IMG/VR virus record: IMGVR_UViG_3300028393_000142
Coordinates: 1-40,352 of that record
DNA from: a virus
Direction: 5' to 3' (one strand)
DNA: 40,352 nt
The position numbers and the translations under genes are program-made. This document shows positions 40,231 to 40,352 of the stretch, piece by piece (positions within the stretch are counted from its first letter, which is position 1; every line of letters starts with the position of its first letter). A model generated the notes under the pieces. It ran no database searches. It was not told where the DNA came from and saw only the letters and a list, made by a program, of their open reading frames with translations.

Positions 40231-40352
40231 CTATTCGCGTGTTGAAAGCATTTTCTTTAATGCATTTAAACGGCGTAGCCGTTCTATTTGTTCTACACGC
40301 TTTCCATAAAAATAAAAAAATGTACTACATGCAATAATTATAAAAATACTTA
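40231..40352 (-). CDS. Small single-pass membrane protein, 3' part (continues at window start)
   Basis: Reading leftward, a frame with a TM segment and the tail FYGKRVEQIERLRRLN stops at 40231. It has a membrane helix followed by a basic coiled coil. Its N-terminus is at 1-50, and the joined gene encodes 47 aa. A strong terminator lies just beyond. Function unknown; it could be a small envelope or lysis-related peptide. Confidence 0.5.
   Translation of the reverse strand, partial: SIFIIIACSTFFYFYGKRVEQIERLRRLNALKKMLSTRE
40325..40352. repeat. Imperfect terminal repeat, right copy
   Basis: Matches 1-28 with two G/A differences. See the left copy: the overlap closes the map to about 40,324 bp. 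Reads crossing the join would settle the true end. Confidence 0.75.

Overview
The window reads as an essentially complete genome of a lytic, tailed, probably podovirus-like actinobacteriophage. It is AT-rich (about 40% G+C by eye). It encodes a WhiB-like [4Fe-4S] protein (7142-7525, minus), a family largely confined to Actinobacteria and their phages. An AT-rich genome with WhiB suggests a low-GC actinobacterial host, such as freshwater acI/Nanopelagicales-type cells; that host call is inference. The first 28 bases match the last 28 with two mismatches. A small membrane-protein frame runs through the junction without a break when the ends are joined, so the contig very likely closes to a circular map of about 40,324 bp.

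Layout. (1) 1-7028: divergent promoters at 284-343, one small leaderless leftward gene, then a tightly overlapping rightward early operon. It encodes a Cas4/RecB-type nuclease, a zinc-ribbon protein, a RecA/DnaB-fold ATPase, small unknowns, a GT-A glycosyltransferase, an Hjc-like nuclease, a primase split into zinc-finger and TOPRIM genes, another PD-(D/E)XK-like protein, a sigma-region-4-like protein and a dNMP kinase. It ends at a strong bidirectional terminator. (2) 7142-8131 leftward: WhiB, a 57-aa protein and a membrane-anchored lytic transglycosylase. (3) 8132-11616: an accessory region with visibly higher G+C. It holds a leftward cassette (degenerate SprT-like zincin, amidoligase, a 45-nt tRNA-like minihelix, a small membrane protein, a class II glutamine amidotransferase) and two repeat-rich intergenic segments, ending in a structured leader RNA. 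(4) 11617-40179 rightward late operon: leader peptide, large terminase, portal, putative internal virion proteins (one of 1973 aa), scaffold, major capsid, a proteasome-like Ntn hydrolase, a run of tiny Lys-rich proteins, connector, tail fibres including a polyglycine adhesin, and lysis genes (membrane protein, CHAP endolysin, holin-like protein). A strong terminator closes it.

How it works together. The early operon supplies recombination, priming and nucleotide metabolism. No DNA polymerase, replicative RNA polymerase, integrase or recognisable repressor is visible, so replication should rely on the host polymerase. Late expression probably starts at a CTGACC-17-TATAAA promoter (11352-11380) and runs through a leader whose hairpins can pair in alternative ways.

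The two most unusual features are the amidoligase/glutaminase/pseudo-zincin/minihelix cassette and 26 exact copies of the palindrome GTTTAAAC. Twenty of these lie between 3476 and 11230, where about one is expected in the whole window by chance. Everything was read by eye without database searches, so family assignments rest on motifs and gene order.
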